A stretch of 64,000 nt of DNA. It comes from G965216905 sp965216905. GTDB taxonomy: Bacteria; Actinomycetota; Acidimicrobiia; Spongiisociales; ZC4RG35. Positions 42,728-51,509 of the stretch are shown piece by piece. The stretch lies in NCBI GenBank assembly GCA_965216905.1, contig OZ244213.1:2790001-2854000 (forward strand), read 5' to 3'. The notes below the pieces were generated by a model. That model searched no databases. It was not told where the DNA came from and saw only the letters and a program-made list of their open reading frames with translations. Each line of letters opens with the position of its first letter. Position 1 is the first letter of the stretch. The position numbers and the translations under genes were made by a program.

Positions 42728-43797
42728 CATACGCGATCGCCGCGGCCGGAACGGGCGGTCACGTGTTTCCGGGCCTGGCGGTCGGGGAGGCACTGGTGTC
42801 GCTCGGTGTTCCCCGCGCCGAGGTCCATTTCGTCGGCGGCGATCGGCTCGAGGCCACCGTGTACCCCGAGGCCGGCTTCTCTTTCCATCGATTCGAAGTC
42901 CAGGGCCTGTCTCGCTCACTCTCGCCGCGGAATCTCGTACTGCCCATCGTCGTGATCCGGGCGGTCGATGGAATGACCCGGCTCCTCCGCCGTCTGCAGG
43001 TGCGATCGGTGCTCGGCCTCGGTGGATACGTGACCATTCCCGCAGCGTTGGCGGCCAGGCGGGTGGGGTGCCGCCTCCTGGTGGCGGAACAGAATGCCGC
43101 CGCAGGTTTGGCCAATCGCATCGCCGGTCGGCTGGCGGAGCGCCGGTTCGGTGCCTTCCCCGTCACGACCGGCCTGCCCGGCGCCGACTGGGTCGGGAAC
43201 CCGGTCCGGCGAGAGATCGCCGAGTTCGACCGAGCCGCGCTGCGAGGCGACGCATTGGAGCGGTACGCGTTGTCCGATGACCATCCGGTCATCGGCGTGT
43301 TCGGTGGGAGCCTCGGCGCGAAGGCCGTCAACGACGCCGTCGATGCCATGGTCGAGTCGTGGGAAGGCCCACCCGTTCAGCTCTTGCACTTGGTCGGTTC
43401 GCGAAATCTCGAGCCTGGTTCGAAGCCGTCGAGCGAGCGGGTGATGGCATGGCGAAGGATCGGCTTCGAAACGGAGATGCGGTGGTTCTACGCCGCGTGT
43501 GATCTGGTCGTCTGTCGAGCCGGAGGTGGTATCGCCGAGTTGGGCGTGACCGCCACGCCGTCGGTCCTCGTGCCGGGCAGATTCGGCTCGGGCGGCCACC
43601 AGGCGGCCAACGCCGCACCGTTCGTCGATCGCGGTGCCGCCGTCGTCGTCGAGGAGGACGACTTGTCGGGACTCGGTGCAGTCGTTCGCAGCCTCTTGAC
43701 CGATCGGTCTCGGCTGGAGTCGATGGCCGCGGCGGCACGAACGCTCGCCCGCCCGGATGCGGGGAAGGTGATCGCCCGGGCAATGATGGCGCCATGA
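42724..43797 (+). CDS. murG: UDP-GlcNAc transferase MurG
   Basis: The protein has 357 residues. Motifs: N-terminal IAAAGTGGHVFPGLAVGEA, GLGGYVTIPAALAA, EQNAAAGLANR and the C-terminal CRAGGGIAELGVTATPSVLVP with GGHQAANA. It turns lipid I into lipid II at the inner face of the membrane. It begins with an ATG overlapping ftsW (ATGA) and ends overlapping murC. Confidence 0.93.
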   Translation: MTYAIAAAGTGGHVFPGLAVGEALVSLGVPRAEVHFVGGDRLEATVYPEAGFSFHRFEVQGLSRSLSPRNLVLPIVVIRAVDGMTRLLRRLQVRSVLGLGGYVTIPAALAARRVGCRLLVAEQNAAAGLANRIAGRLAERRFGAFPVTTGLPGADWVGNPVRREIAEFDRAALRGDALERYALSDDHPVIGVFGGSLGAKAVNDAVDAMVESWEGPPVQLLHLVGSRNLEPGSKPSSERVMAWRRIGFETEMRWFYAACDLVVCRAGGGIAELGVTATPSVLVPGRFGSGGHQAANAAPFVDRGAAVVVEEDDLSGLGAVVRSLLTDRSRLESMAAAARTLARPDAGKVIARAMMAP

Positions 43798-45176
43798 TGT
43801 CCGAGTTGAGGGCCTTCCGCAGGATTCACGTGATCGGCGTGGCGGGCGCCGGGATGAGCGCCCTCGCCAAGATCCTGGCCGGTCGTGGCCACCAGGTCAC
43901 CGGCTCAGACCTCCGCGGCGGCATCGCCCTTTCCGACCTCTCCGACCTCGGCCTGGATGTCTGGTCCGGGCACCGCCCCGGCGCGGTCGCGGACGCAGAC
44001 CTGGTGGTTGCTTCCTCGGCGGTACCGGACTCGGACCCCGAGCTGACCGCCGCCCAGCGTGCGGGGGTGGTCGTCTGGCGGCGACCCCGGCTGCTCGATG
44101 CGTTGACCTCGGATGTGCCGACCATTGGAGCGACCGGCACTCATGGGAAGACGAGCAGCACCGGGATGTTGATCGCGGCGACTCGCAGTGTGGGCCTCGA
44201 CCCGTCGTTCGTCATCGGAGGCGAGCTGGTCGAGTACCGGACGAATGCCGTCGTCGGTCAGGACGATCTGCTCGTCCTCGAGATCGACGAGGCGTTCGGA
44301 ACCTTCGAGCATGTCCACGCTCGGGGCCTCATGGTCACGAATGTCGAGGCCGACCACCTCGACCACTTCGGCTCCTACGACGAGGTGGAGGCGGCGTTCG
44401 AGCGGGTTGCCCGTTCGGTCGACGGGCCGGTGGTCGTCTGTCGGGACGATCCGGGAGGCGCTCGCCTGGCCGAGCGGATCGGCGCGACGACCTACGGAGT
44501 CGGCTCCGGGGACGACGGCCCCTTCGCCGATCGTCACTGGTCTGTGACGCCCGGTGCTGCAGGACGGTTCGTGTTGGCCCGGGGAGGTCGGGCCCTCGAC
44601 GTGCAGGCGCCACGAGCGGGCACACACATGATGCTGAACGCCGCGGGAGTGGTGGCGTTGATGGCCGAACTCGGCCACGACCCGATCAGGGCGGCGTCCG
44701 GAGTGGCGACCTTTCGGGGCGTGGCCCGGCGGTTCGAACGGAAGGGAACCGTGGCCGGCGTCACCGTGATCGACGACTACGCCCATCATCCAACCGAGAT
44801 CGCCGCGACGCTGGCAGAGGCTCGGCTGACCGCCGAGGGGCGAGTGATCGCCGTCTTCCAACCTCACCTCTACTCGAGAACAGAGGCGCTGGCCGGCGCG
44901 TTCGCCGAAGCGCTCACCGCCGCCGACCGGGTGTTCGTCACCGACATCTACGGGTCGCGGGAAACCCCACGGCCAGGAGTGACCGGAGCGCTGGTCGCCG
45001 ACGCCGCTCGAACCGTCGACATCGACGTGTCCTACGTGCCGCACATGGCCGACCTTCCGCTCGCCGTCGCCGCCGAGACGAGACCCGGCGACCTGGTGGT
45101 CATCCTCGGCGCCGGCGACATCACGGTCATCGCAGTCGAGTTGCTGCTCGAGATCGAACGGCTGGGGGCGTCGTGA
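43794..45176 (+). CDS. murC: UDP-MurNAc-L-alanine ligase MurC
   Basis: The protein has 460 residues. Motifs: IHVIGVAGAGMSALAKIL, P-loop IGATGTHGKTSSTGML, NVEADHLDHFG, VIDDYAHHPTEIAATL and FQPHLYSRTEAL. It attaches L-Ala to UDP-MurNAc as the first step of stem peptide synthesis. It overlaps murG by four bases and the GTG start of murB by four. Confidence 0.94.
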   Translation: MMSELRAFRRIHVIGVAGAGMSALAKILAGRGHQVTGSDLRGGIALSDLSDLGLDVWSGHRPGAVADADLVVASSAVPDSDPELTAAQRAGVVVWRRPRLLDALTSDVPTIGATGTHGKTSSTGMLIAATRSVGLDPSFVIGGELVEYRTNAVVGQDDLLVLEIDEAFGTFEHVHARGLMVTNVEADHLDHFGSYDEVEAAFERVARSVDGPVVVCRDDPGGARLAERIGATTYGVGSGDDGPFADRHWSVTPGAAGRFVLARGGRALDVQAPRAGTHMMLNAAGVVALMAELGHDPIRAASGVATFRGVARRFERKGTVAGVTVIDDYAHHPTEIAATLAEARLTAEGRVIAVFQPHLYSRTEALAGAFAEALTAADRVFVTDIYGSRETPRPGVTGALVADAARTVDIDVSYVPHMADLPLAVAAETRPGDLVVILGAGDITVIAVELLLEIERLGAS

Positions 45177-46072
45177 CCGGGCAGCCTGCCGATGGCATCA
45201 TCCGGCGTGACGTTCCTCTGGGCCGGCTGACCACCTACAAGCTGGGCGGATCCGCGCAGTACTTCTCCGAGCCCGCCAACCGCTCCGAGCTGATCGAGGT
45301 GGCTCGCTGGTGGGCTGCCCACACCTCGCTTCCGCTGCTGTTCATCGGGCGCGGAAGCAACCTGGTCGTCTCCGATCGCGGGTTCCCCGGTCTGGTCGTC
45401 CGGCTGTCCGGTTCGTTCGGGGCAATCCGGCTGGACATGCCGGTCGTGGTGGCCGGAGCGGCCGTGCCCCTCCCGATTCTCGCCAGGAAAGCGGTCGCCG
45501 CCGGAGGTCTGGGACTGGAGTGGTGTGTGGGGATCCCCGGCTCCGTCGGTGGAGCAGTCCACCAGAACGCCGGCTGTCACGGCTCGGAGACCGCCGAGTG
45601 GCTCGTCGACGCGGATGTGCTCTCCTTCCGAGAACCCGACCGGATCGATACGCGGACGCCAGTCGATCTGGATCTCGGGTACCGGCATTCGAACCTCGAC
45701 CGGACCGATGTGGTGGTATCGGCCCGCTTCCGCACCGTCCCGGGAGCGGCCGGCGAGGGGGAGCGTGCCATGCGGGAGGTCACCCGGTGGAGAAAGCGAC
45801 ATCAACCGGGCGGGACGCTGAACGCCGGAAGCGTCTTCAAGAACCCACCGGGTGATGCGGCAGGTCGCCTGATCGACGCAGCCGGGCTGAAGGGACTCCG
45901 CATCGGTGGTGCGTCCGTCTCGGAGCGCCACGCCAACTTCTTCGTTGCCGGTGCCGACGCGACCGCCGCCGATCTGTGGTCGTTGATGAACCGTGTGCGG
46001 ACGGCAGTACGCGAGCGGTTCGATGTGGACCTGGAGCCCGAGATCGCCTTCGTGGGACCGTTCGAGCGCTGA
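45173..46072 (+). CDS. murB: UDP-N-acetylenolpyruvoylglucosamine reductase MurB
   Basis: The protein has 299 residues. FAD-binding part: LTTYKLGGSAQYF, LFIGRGSNLVVSDRGF and VGIPGSVGGAVHQNAG. The C-terminal catalytic Ser is in LNAGSVFKNPPGD and Glu in LEPEIAFVG. It makes UDP-MurNAc from UDP-GlcNAc-enolpyruvate. The GTG start overlaps the murC stop. Its stop overlaps the ftsQ ATG (TGATG). Confidence 0.93.
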   Translation: MTGQPADGIIRRDVPLGRLTTYKLGGSAQYFSEPANRSELIEVARWWAAHTSLPLLFIGRGSNLVVSDRGFPGLVVRLSGSFGAIRLDMPVVVAGAAVPLPILARKAVAAGGLGLEWCVGIPGSVGGAVHQNAGCHGSETAEWLVDADVLSFREPDRIDTRTPVDLDLGYRHSNLDRTDVVVSARFRTVPGAAGEGERAMREVTRWRKRHQPGGTLNAGSVFKNPPGDAAGRLIDAAGLKGLRIGGASVSERHANFFVAGADATAADLWSLMNRVRTAVRERFDVDLEPEIAFVGPFER

Positions 46073-46854
46073 TGGATCCGCGTATCGCTGCCAGGCGGAG
46101 GAGGGTGCAGGAGTCGCGGGCGCGACGAAACATTCGCAGGCTCCTCGTGCTCATCGTGGTGGCCGCCGCGGTTGGCGGGGTCTACTGGCTGCTCCGATCG
46201 CCGTTGCTCGACGTCGACGAGGTGGTGGTCGACGGTGCCGACCGCGCGCCGGTCGTCGAACTCCTCGCCGACGCCGGCGTGGTGGCAGGCACGCCGCTGA
46301 TCGATGTCGATGTCGATGAGGTGACCGACCGGCTGCTGGCCGATCCATGGATCGAGACTGTCGCCGTCACGAGGTCCTGGTCGGGAACCGTCTCGGTATC
46401 GATCGTCGAACGAGTGCCCGTCGCGTGGGTGCGGGGTTCTTCCGGGGGAGCCGTGGCCGCCGCCGACGGCACCATTCTCGAAAGGCCGTCGGATCCGCCG
46501 AACGGGCTGCCGATGGTGGAAGCGCTCGGGCTCGACCTCGACCAGACGGCTACCGATGCGGTCGTGACAGACACGCTGCGGCTGCTGGATGCGCTGGCAC
46601 CGCAAGTACTCACGGTCACGTCGTTGGCGGTGGTCGACGGTCAGGTCGAAGGCCGCATCGGGCACTACGTCGTCCGGATCGGACGCCCGGGTCCGCCTGC
46701 CGAGAAGGCCGCTGCCCTGATGGCGGTCATCGACAGCGCTCCGGCGCCGGGTTCGATCATCACGGTCTTGTCGGCAGATCGACCCTCGGTTCGACCGCCG
46801 ACCGCCGACGGCCAGCCGGATCAACCAGGGGAGAGCACCACGACCTCCCCCTGA
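46072..46854 (+). CDS. ftsQ: Cell division protein FtsQ
   Basis: The protein has 260 residues. A basic cytoplasmic tail (RIAARRRRVQESRARRNIRR), one TM segment (LLVLIVVAAAVGGVYWLL) and a POTRA domain (LLDVDEVVVDGAD) precede the FtsQ domain (WIETVAVTRSWSGTVSVSIV, VERVPVAWV). It scaffolds the divisome with FtsL. The C-terminal tail is Pro/Thr-rich. It ends 138 bases before ftsZ, a gap holding a likely ftsZ promoter. Confidence 0.9.
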   Translation: MDPRIAARRRRVQESRARRNIRRLLVLIVVAAAVGGVYWLLRSPLLDVDEVVVDGADRAPVVELLADAGVVAGTPLIDVDVDEVTDRLLADPWIETVAVTRSWSGTVSVSIVERVPVAWVRGSSGGAVAAADGTILERPSDPPNGLPMVEALGLDLDQTATDAVVTDTLRLLDALAPQVLTVTSLAVVDGQVEGRIGHYVVRIGRPGPPAEKAAALMAVIDSAPAPGSIITVLSADRPSVRPPTADGQPDQPGESTTTSP

Positions 46855-46917
46855 TCGTCGAGCCAGGACGGTTGGCCATCACACCCTCAACTTCTAGTTG
46901 AGCTTGAATCGGCAAAG

Positions 46918-46946
46918 GTTTACATCGGTGAAGGTTTCAGGTAAAC
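46918..46946 (+). promoter_or_regulatory. Inverted repeat upstream of ftsZ
   Basis: GTTTAC (46918-46923) and GTAAAC (46941-46946) form an inverted repeat with a 17-base spacer in the ftsQ-ftsZ gap. It lies about 50 bases before the ftsZ start. It could bind a regulator or overlap a promoter. No strong -35/-10 pair is visible, so the function is uncertain. Confidence 0.35.
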
Positions 46947-46992
46947 GTCACCTTGAACCTTGCTTTTCCCACTCTCAAACGAGGTCCTCGCC

Positions 46993-48120
46993 ATGTCATC
47001 GCAACGCAACAGTTCCTACGGTTCCGGGTCCCTTGGATCCGGCGGCTACCTGGCCGTCATCAAGGTGGTCGGGGTCGGAGGGGGCGGCGTCAACGCCGTC
47101 AATCGGATGGTCGAGTCGGGAGTGCGGGGCGTCGAGTTCATCGCGCTCAACACCGACGCGCAGGCCCTGCTGATGTCCGACGCCGACGTCAAGCTGGACT
47201 TGGGTCGGGAAGTGACCCGGGGTCTGGGAGCCGGTGCCAACCCGGAGGTGGGACGGGCGGCGGCCGAAGCACATCGCGAGGAGCTCGAAGAGGTCTTGAA
47301 GGGCGCCGACATGGTGTTCATCACGGCCGGCGAGGGTGGTGGCACCGGTACCGGCGGCGCTCCCATCGTGGCTGAGGTGGCCAAGACCTTGGGCGCCCTC
47401 ACCGTGGGAGTGGTCACCAGACCGTTCGGCTTCGAAGGTCGGCGTCGCGCCCTCCACGCCGAGCAGGGCATCCAGGAGCTCCGGGAAGCGGTCGACACCC
47501 TGATCGTCATCCCCAACGACCGACTGCTCGAGGTCGGCGATCCCAAGGCGCCGATGACCGAGACCTTCCGGCTCGCCGACGAGGTCCTCACCAACGGAGT
47601 CGCCGGGATCACCAACCTCATCACCACGCCTGGGTTGATCAACGTCGACTTCGCCGACGTCAAGACCGTCATGAACGACGCCGGCACCGCGGTGATGGGT
47701 ATCGGGCGGGCCAGCGGCGACGACCGGGCGGCCCAGGCTGCCCAGCGGGCGATCTCCAGCCCGATGCTGGAAACCTCCATGGAAGGGGCCCGCGGCCTGC
47801 TGCTGTCGGTTGCAGGGCCGAACTCGATGAGTCTTCACGAGGCCACCACCGCCGCCCAGGTGGTCGCCGACCACGCCGATGACGACGCCGAGATCATCTT
47901 CGGGGCGATGATCGACGAGTCGCTGGGTGAGGAGATGCGCGTCACCGTGATCGCCGCCGGTTTCGATCGCAAGCGGGCGCGGGCCGGTGGCCTCCGGTAT
48001 GACCCCGTCACCTCCGATGCCGTCAGAGACGCCGGCCGCATCGAGGATCGTCCCGCCAGAGCTTCATCTTCGTCTGCGGACGACGACGGACTCGACATCC
48101 CGTCGTTCGTCGAGGGGTGA
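46993..48120 (+). CDS. ftsZ: Cell division GTPase FtsZ
   Basis: The protein has 375 residues. Tubulin-like motifs: VIKVVGVGGGGVNAVNRMV, EGGGTGTGGAPIVAE (GGGTGTG) and NDRLLEVGDPKAPMTETFRLAD (in parts). It polymerises into the Z ring. The C-terminal tail is short and ends DDGLDIPSFVEG, a DIPSF-type peptide for partners such as SepF. I start it at the ATG at 46993; an upstream in-frame ATG at 46960 adds an unlikely leader. The GTGA at its end overlaps pgeF. Confidence 0.94.
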   Translation: MSSQRNSSYGSGSLGSGGYLAVIKVVGVGGGGVNAVNRMVESGVRGVEFIALNTDAQALLMSDADVKLDLGREVTRGLGAGANPEVGRAAAEAHREELEEVLKGADMVFITAGEGGGTGTGGAPIVAEVAKTLGALTVGVVTRPFGFEGRRRALHAEQGIQELREAVDTLIVIPNDRLLEVGDPKAPMTETFRLADEVLTNGVAGITNLITTPGLINVDFADVKTVMNDAGTAVMGIGRASGDDRAAQAAQRAISSPMLETSMEGARGLLLSVAGPNSMSLHEATTAAQVVADHADDDAEIIFGAMIDESLGEEMRVTVIAAGFDRKRARAGGLRYDPVTSDAVRDAGRIEDRPARASSSSADDDGLDIPSFVEG

Positions 48121-48740
48121 ACCGACCGATCGTCGCTTTCAGCACGGCAACCGACGGCGATCTGCGGCATGATCCGGCCGCCCGGAAGCGTTTCTCGACG
48201 GCGCTCGGGGTACCGGACCGTTGGTCGACGGTCCGCCAGGTCCACGGGGCCGGCGTCGTGCAAGTGGAGGATGCCGGCGACGCCGGTGAGGCCGATGCAA
48301 TCTTCACCCAGACCGAGGAGCTTCCCATCGCGGTGTTCACCGCCGACTGCCTGGGGGTGGTCCTCGTCGGCCGGCAGGGCATCGGCGTCGCCCATGCCGG
48401 ATGGCGAGGAGCGGCGGCCGGGGTCGTCCCGGCGCTGCTCCGTCGCATGGAGGAGGCCGGTGTGGACGTCACCGAGGCTCGGCTCGGGCCCGCCATCGGG
48501 TCGTGCTGCTTCGAGGTCGGTCCCGAAGTGGCCGGCGCGTTTCCGGACGAAGTGCGAACCACGACGTGGGGTACGACCTCGGTCGATCTGGCTGCAGTGG
48601 TGCGCCGTCAGCTCGGTGACCTTCCGATACGTGGCACCCAGACCTGTACGGCACATGACGACCGTTGGTTCTCCCATCGTCGCGACGGCGACACGCGTCG
48701 CCTGGCGACGATGGCCTACCTGAGTCCGAGCCGGCCATGA
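48117..48740 (+). CDS. pgeF: PgeF/YlmD-type laccase-domain protein
   Basis: The protein has 207 residues. Motifs: RQVHGAGVVQVED, AVFTADCLGVVLVG with metal-binding His/Cys, VAHAGWRGAAAGVVPALL, GPAIGSCCFEVG. This family is the purine-nucleoside phosphorylase/adenosine deaminase YfiH group; some are described as peptidoglycan editing factor PgeF. It lies between ftsZ and the YggS gene, a common position. The GTG start overlaps the ftsZ stop. Confidence 0.88.
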   Translation: MNRPIVAFSTATDGDLRHDPAARKRFSTALGVPDRWSTVRQVHGAGVVQVEDAGDAGEADAIFTQTEELPIAVFTADCLGVVLVGRQGIGVAHAGWRGAAAGVVPALLRRMEEAGVDVTEARLGPAIGSCCFEVGPEVAGAFPDEVRTTTWGTTSVDLAAVVRRQLGDLPIRGTQTCTAHDDRWFSHRRDGDTRRLATMAYLSPSRP

Positions 48741-49375
48741 GTCTGGTGTCGGTTCGCAAGCGCATCGAGGCGGCCTGCTCCCGGGCCGGTCGTCCGACCG
48801 CCTCGGTGACCGTCGTGATCGTTTCCAAGGGACGGTCGGCCGAGGCGATCCAGGCGCTGTACGACCAGGGTCATCGACACTTCGGCGAGAACCGGGCCCG
48901 GGAACTGGCCGAGAAGGCGGCGGTGCTCCCGAGCGACATCCACTGGCACTTCGTCGGTCCGCTTCAGTCGAACAAGGTTCGCCTGGTCCGTCCGACCGTC
49001 CGCCTCCTGCACTCGCTCGATCGGTCATCGCTGGCCCGTGCATGGGTCAAGGGACCGGGAATGCCGCCACCGGCGCTCCTCCAGGTGAACATCGGCCGAG
49101 AGGAGCAAAAGGGGGGTGTCGACCCGGACGAGGCGGTGGAGTCCTGCGGGCGTTTCATCGAGCTGGGTATCGAGGTTCGAGGCGTGATGGCGATCCCGCC
49201 GCTGGGGATCGATCCGCGTCCCTCGTTCGTCGAGCTGCGCTCGATCCGCGACGAGCTGGCCGACCGCTGGCCCAGCGTGACGGACCTGTCGATGGGCATG
49301 ACCGACGACTTCGAGATCGCCATCGAGGAAGGTGCCACCGTGATACGGCCTGGGCGGGCTATCTTTGACGACTGA
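48737..49375 (+). CDS. PLP-homeostasis protein (YggS/PLPBP family)
   Basis: The protein has 212 residues. A single TIM-barrel domain carries the PLP-binding Lys in VTVVIVSKGRSAEAI. Other family motifs are FGENRARELAEKA, WHFVGPLQSNKV, LQVNIGREEQKGGV and LSMGMTDDFEIAIEEGATVIR (in parts). It regulates PLP levels and amino acid metabolism. It lies between pgeF and sepF, as in many Gram-positive genomes. The ATG overlaps the pgeF stop by four bases. Confidence 0.92.
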   Translation: MSLVSVRKRIEAACSRAGRPTASVTVVIVSKGRSAEAIQALYDQGHRHFGENRARELAEKAAVLPSDIHWHFVGPLQSNKVRLVRPTVRLLHSLDRSSLARAWVKGPGMPPPALLQVNIGREEQKGGVDPDEAVESCGRFIELGIEVRGVMAIPPLGIDPRPSFVELRSIRDELADRWPSVTDLSMGMTDDFEIAIEEGATVIRPGRAIFDD

Positions 49376-49391
49376 AACGAGGTTTTGATCC

Positions 49392-49970
49392 GTGTCTTCA
49401 CTCTTCTCGAAAGCATTGGTGTATCTGGGACTCGTCGATGAGGACGTGCCCGGGGGCATCGAGTATGAATACGACGGTCCTGCCCAGAGCTCCGGACAAC
49501 TCGACGAAGGCCGCAACCTGCGGCCGGTCGCACCCGAACCCGAGGGCCGAAGGGTGGAACCGCCTGCCTCGTCGTCGCGTACCTCGGCTTCTGCCGAGCC
49601 GAGAATCGTGCAGCGGGTCGAGCCCGTGGCAGGGGAGCGAACGTCGCTGCGGACCTCGACCGGTTCCGGTGTCCGGTCGATCACCACCGATGCGCAGGCG
49701 TCGGTGCTCGTGATCGAGGAGTTCGGTGACGCCAAGATCCTGGCCGACTGGACCCGAGACGGCGTCCCGGTGGTCCTCGACCTTCGGTCGGCGGGTTCGG
49801 ACCTGACCCGTCGGGTGGTCGACTTCTCGTCCGGTCTCATCTACGTACTCGACGGGAAGATGCGGAAAGTGGGCTCCGGGCTGGTTCTCGTCACCCCGGC
49901 CGGAGTGGAGCTGTCGGATCGGGAGAAGCGGCGTCTCGCCGATCTCGGGGCATACGAGGACCTGGGTTGA
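49392..49970 (+). CDS. sepF: Cell division protein SepF
   Basis: The protein has 192 residues. The N-terminus (SSLFSKALVYLGL) is a membrane-binding amphipathic helix. A Ser/Pro-rich linker follows. The SepF domain (about residues 98-180) includes VLVIEEFGDAKILADW, VPVVLDLRSAGSDLTRRVVDF and VDFSSGLIYVLDGKMRKVGS (in parts). SepF ties FtsZ to the membrane and stands in for the missing FtsA. It starts at GTG after GAGG. Confidence 0.93.
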   Translation: MSSLFSKALVYLGLVDEDVPGGIEYEYDGPAQSSGQLDEGRNLRPVAPEPEGRRVEPPASSSRTSASAEPRIVQRVEPVAGERTSLRTSTGSGVRSITTDAQASVLVIEEFGDAKILADWTRDGVPVVLDLRSAGSDLTRRVVDFSSGLIYVLDGKMRKVGSGLVLVTPAGVELSDREKRRLADLGAYEDLG

Positions 49971-50010
49971 ACCGGTTGCGCCCTCCCCATCCCAGCGTCG
50001 AGGAGTCGTC

Positions 50011-50259
50011 ATGATCGGCGGCGGGATCATCTGTCTGGTTCTCACGTATTACTCGTACGCGCTGCTGGCATGGATCATCCTGGGCTGGATCCAGGTGCCG
50101 TCCGACCATGTGTTGGGACGGGTTCGCGGATTTCTCGACACCATCATCCTTCCGTTGGTGATGCCGCTCCGCCGGGTGATCCCGCCGCTGCGGATCGGGG
50201 GCGTCGCTCTCGATCTCTCCGTGCTCGTGCTGTTCTTCGCCATCGGCATCATCTGCTGA
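50011..50259 (+). CDS. YggT family membrane protein
   Basis: The protein has 82 residues and two TM segments (MIGGGIICLVLTYYSYALLA and LSVLVLFFAIGII). Between them is the YggT motif RVRGFLDTIILPLVMPLRRVIPP. Members often lie between sepF and divIVA and may affect division or osmotic response. No clear role is known. The ATG follows GAGGAG. Confidence 0.88.
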   Translation: MIGGGIICLVLTYYSYALLAWIILGWIQVPSDHVLGRVRGFLDTIILPLVMPLRRVIPPLRIGGVALDLSVLVLFFAIGIIC

Positions 50260-50294
50260 CATCGGAGCACCCGGAAGGGGGTTGCGGTGAATGC

Positions 50295-50323
50295 TTGGAC
50301 ACCGGAGCGGTGCTTCGTAAGCT
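50295..50323 (+). promoter_or_regulatory. Likely divIVA promoter
   Basis: TTGGAC (50295-50300), a 17-base spacer and TAAGCT (50318-50323) form a sigma-70-like pair 37 bases upstream of divIVA. The match is moderate. It would allow divIVA to be expressed apart from the dcw operon. Confidence 0.45.
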
Positions 50324-50359
50324 CGATCCCACGCGGTCAAACCGAATCGAGGTGCATCG

Positions 50360-51403
50360 ATGATCCTCACGCCGCTCGACGTGCAACAGAAGACCTTTGG
50401 AACCGCTCTGCGTGGCTACGACCTCGATGAGGTCGATCAGTTCCTCGACAACGTCGTCAAGACGCTGAAACATCACGAGGATCAGCTGAAGGCTTCGACC
50501 GAGCGCCAGTCCCGGCTCGAGACGGAACTCTCGAAACACACCGAGACGGACGAGCAGATCTCGCGGGCGTTGCTGGCCGCTCAACGGTCGGCAGACCAGG
50601 TGGTCGCCGATGCGCGACGCGAAGCCGATCGGATCGTGGAAGAGGCGCGGCGTCGAGCCGACGAGGTCGCCGCCAAGCGGGAACTCGAACGGTCACGGCT
50701 TCAGTTGGAGGTGGACAACATCCGAGCGGGAATCTCCGAGCTCCGTACCCGGATCGGTGGCCTCGTGACATCCATGGAGGCCGACCTGGACTCGATGGAA
50801 AGGGCTGCCGACCAGACCGAGGCACAGTTCGCCACCGACGACTTTCCCCCGAGATCGGTCTCCGACGAAACAGGGCAGGACACCACCGAGCCGGTCGATT
50901 CACCTGGTCCCGACGCCGATGGTTCGGTGTCGTCGGGGCTCGATCCCGTCTCGTCCTCCCCCGAACTGGAGGGAGCGATCTACGACCAGGATCTCGACGA
51001 TGCCGCCGTCGACCCGGTGCTCGACGTCGACGAAGGATGGGACTCACCTCCGTCGGAGCCGGTCGATCCGGTCGAGCCGCCGACCCTCGGTGACCTCGAC
51101 GCCGGCGGCGACGACCTGTTCACTTCCTTCGAGCGGTCGGCGGCCGACCTGCCGAGCGCCGAGCCGGCCGACGAACCGAGCGGTGATCCCAGCCGGGACG
51201 AGCCCGGCCACGACGAGCCCGGCCACGACGATCCCGGCCAGGCAGACGCTGGACCGGGAGCTCTCGGCCCCGACTCCGATGCGGTGCCGGACCTTCCGGT
51301 TCGGAAGCCGACCCAATGGAAGGGCCAGGAGGAGGACCGAGCGTCGGAGTGGCGCCGGACCGACCTCGACGACATCGAGCCCTACGGCCACTCGGTCGAC
51401 TAG
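50360..51403 (+). CDS. divIVA: DivIVA / Wag31-like polar growth protein
   Basis: The protein has 347 residues. The N-terminal DivIVA motif is LTPLDVQQKTFGTALRGYDL with DEVDQFLDNVV. A coiled coil follows (ALLAAQRSADQVVADARREA; ARRRADEVAAKRELER), then a long acidic, disordered tail rich in Asp, Pro and Ser with repeated DEPGHDEPGHDDPG. It binds curved membrane and directs polar or septal wall growth. The tail is unusually long and acidic. A strong hairpin follows the stop. Confidence 0.9.
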   Translation: MILTPLDVQQKTFGTALRGYDLDEVDQFLDNVVKTLKHHEDQLKASTERQSRLETELSKHTETDEQISRALLAAQRSADQVVADARREADRIVEEARRRADEVAAKRELERSRLQLEVDNIRAGISELRTRIGGLVTSMEADLDSMERAADQTEAQFATDDFPPRSVSDETGQDTTEPVDSPGPDADGSVSSGLDPVSSSPELEGAIYDQDLDDAAVDPVLDVDEGWDSPPSEPVDPVEPPTLGDLDAGGDDLFTSFERSAADLPSAEPADEPSGDPSRDEPGHDEPGHDDPGQADAGPGALGPDSDAVPDLPVRKPTQWKGQEEDRASEWRRTDLDDIEPYGHSVD

Positions 51404-51440
51404 TCGGGAGAGTAGACCCACATCTCCGGTTCTCCGGTCT

Positions 51441-51473
51441 GGGGCAACCTCCGGCAGTCTGCCGGAGGGCCCC
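51441..51473. terminator. Strong hairpin between convergent genes
   Basis: CCTCCGGCAG (51448-51457), one base, CTGCCGGAGG (51459-51468) is a perfect inverted repeat. GGGGC and GCCCC extend it on both sides with a two-base AA bulge. It lies between divIVA and the convergent ABC permease gene, so it can end both transcripts. There is no U-run. Confidence 0.7.
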
Positions 51474-51509
51474 AACCGTGGGTCGCGGCCACGCAATTCT
51501 TGGCGACAA